From contig OY744519.1 in NCBI GenBank assembly GCA_963556195.1, positions 104,653,500 to 104,717,499 on the forward strand: 64,000 bases of DNA. Reading direction: 5' to 3'. The DNA is from Sepiola atlantica. Taxonomy: Eukaryota; Mollusca; Cephalopoda; Sepiida; Sepiolidae. Positions 62,991 through 64,000 of the stretch are shown here, one piece after another; positions within the stretch are counted from its first letter, which is position 1; every line of letters starts with the position of its first letter. A program made the translations under genes and the position numbers. The notes under the pieces are model-generated. The model saw only the letters and a program-made list of their open reading frames with translations. It did not search any database and was not told where the DNA came from.

Positions 62991-64000
62991 TTGAGCATTG
63001 AAAGATAGTGCTAGTATAGTTTCGTCTTCAGACAGACAGATACTAAATATCAATTATTAATAGATCTCGATCCTAGTATGGGACATTATTTCACAAATGG
63101 AATTGTGAACGGTAACGATCTTCGTTCTTGCTTCCCATTTCTTGTTTGATGTTGTTTACTTGGTCATCTATCAAAAACCTCTCCGCTCAAACCAAATCAA
63201 TCCTTCGGATAACAAGCGTCTTAACCCAAAACAATAATACTAATAAGAAGTTGGTGAAATTCGTATGTGTGGCAATATGAACATGTGCGAGATTTCTCAA
63301 TATGAATATGTACCTCCATGTGTCTTTTTTACAAATAGTAACACATTCAAAGTGGCGTCTAAAATCGCTGGGTACTTAATAATTCAGATCTTTTACTTTA
63401 TTTATATCAGCACTATGTTTAAAGAATTAAATTCAAACACGTATTTTATATAAGGTGACTTATTCAACATTTTCTATCTATTCTTTGCTAAAAATAGAAG
63501 AAAAACGTACATAAATAACGCCTCTGGATTACGAACACTCACCTAAATTTAATCAGTATTACTGTTCGCATTCATCACACGTTTTCATACTATTTCCAAC
63601 AGAGAATAGTCACATATGTTGTCATCATCTTTTTAAAAAGATACGTTGTATTTTATTTGAAACTGCTCAGAATTCGAGGATCAGTTTGAAAACTTTTGTT
63701 TCGATTTTGTCTCCCATTAAAGACAAATTCGCATGCGTATGTGTGTGTTCCTCTCACAACGCCGTGCCTACATGATCTGCCTCATGCGTATAGTACAGAG
63801 ACCTTCGCCACTTGCCTAAAAACAAAATTCTACAACTTATATTGGTCTTGTGACCAGCCCTTTAGCTGTCAGGAGCGGCATGCCAGACTGAATCCTTACC
63901 TGGTTGGTCCATCTATTCTGGTGGGCGTCGTTTTGATTCGTCTTTAATTCAAACTTTTTCGTATGATTTCTTTACATAGCTGGAGTCTAGTAGCAGGGAA
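62991..64000. other. Unrecognised DNA to the window end
   Basis: AT-rich with no supported gene. The plus frame at 63696-63947 (83 codons) has several Cys and His residues but no known motif, and could be chance. Confidence 0.5.

Overview
The window looks like non-genic, AT-rich DNA from an animal, most likely a cephalopod mollusc such as an octopus. This is inferred from the very high density of (TA)n and (ATT)n arrays, several tRNA-derived SINE families, and a mix of retroelements (restriction-enzyme-like-endonuclease LINEs, an RTE-type LINE, Penelope-like elements, a mariner). The species cannot be proved from the sequence. I found no host exon, rRNA or intact tRNA gene. Almost every long open frame is either a decayed transposable element or a frame through a microsatellite.

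Left block (1-10.1 kb): six minus-strand copies of R4/Dong-like LINEs lie head to tail, separated exactly by (ATT)n arrays at 1367-1546, 2976-3052, 4101-4202, 5111-5191 and 6276-6331, with another at 10045-10108. The copy at 6332-10044 spans the whole element (N-terminal region, reverse transcriptase, CCHC knuckle, PD...D endonuclease, 3' UTR) but is broken by stops and frameshifts. Another copy has an internal deletion and carries an ~804-bp TG...CA element, probably a solo LTR, with CCAC target duplications.

10.1-20 kb: long (TA)n arrays, dispersed repeat pairs, and three inverted-repeat elements: 16199-16596, a near-perfect foldback at 16672-16994, and 17818-18882 with 182-bp arms.

20.1-24.9 kb: two ~380-bp direct repeats bracket four unrelated tandem arrays, with units of 35 bp, ~75 bp, ~26 bp and ~181 bp.

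25-35 kb: two hammerhead-ribozyme-like motifs ~308 bp apart with a third at 45.1 kb, a long polypyrimidine tract, a GC-richer LTR-like block, two tandem copies of a dispersed family (X), and much unrecognised DNA.

35-43 kb: a Penelope-like element with a GIY-YIG endonuclease (35811-37466) and an RTE-clade LINE fragment with an apurinic endonuclease domain (40335-42330).

43-64 kb: more inverted-repeat elements, a second dispersed family (Y), a mariner 5' half set between (TA)n arrays, a 2-kb AAT-rich tract, a GIY-YIG retroelement with a 5' inversion (51790-52692), SINE copies, a third Penelope-like fragment, and a poly-C-bearing tandem array near the right end. Nothing suggests cooperating host genes. 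The organising theme is that simple repeats, (TAA)n for the LINEs and (TA)n for Penelope-like, mariner and inverted-repeat elements, border nearly every mobile element.
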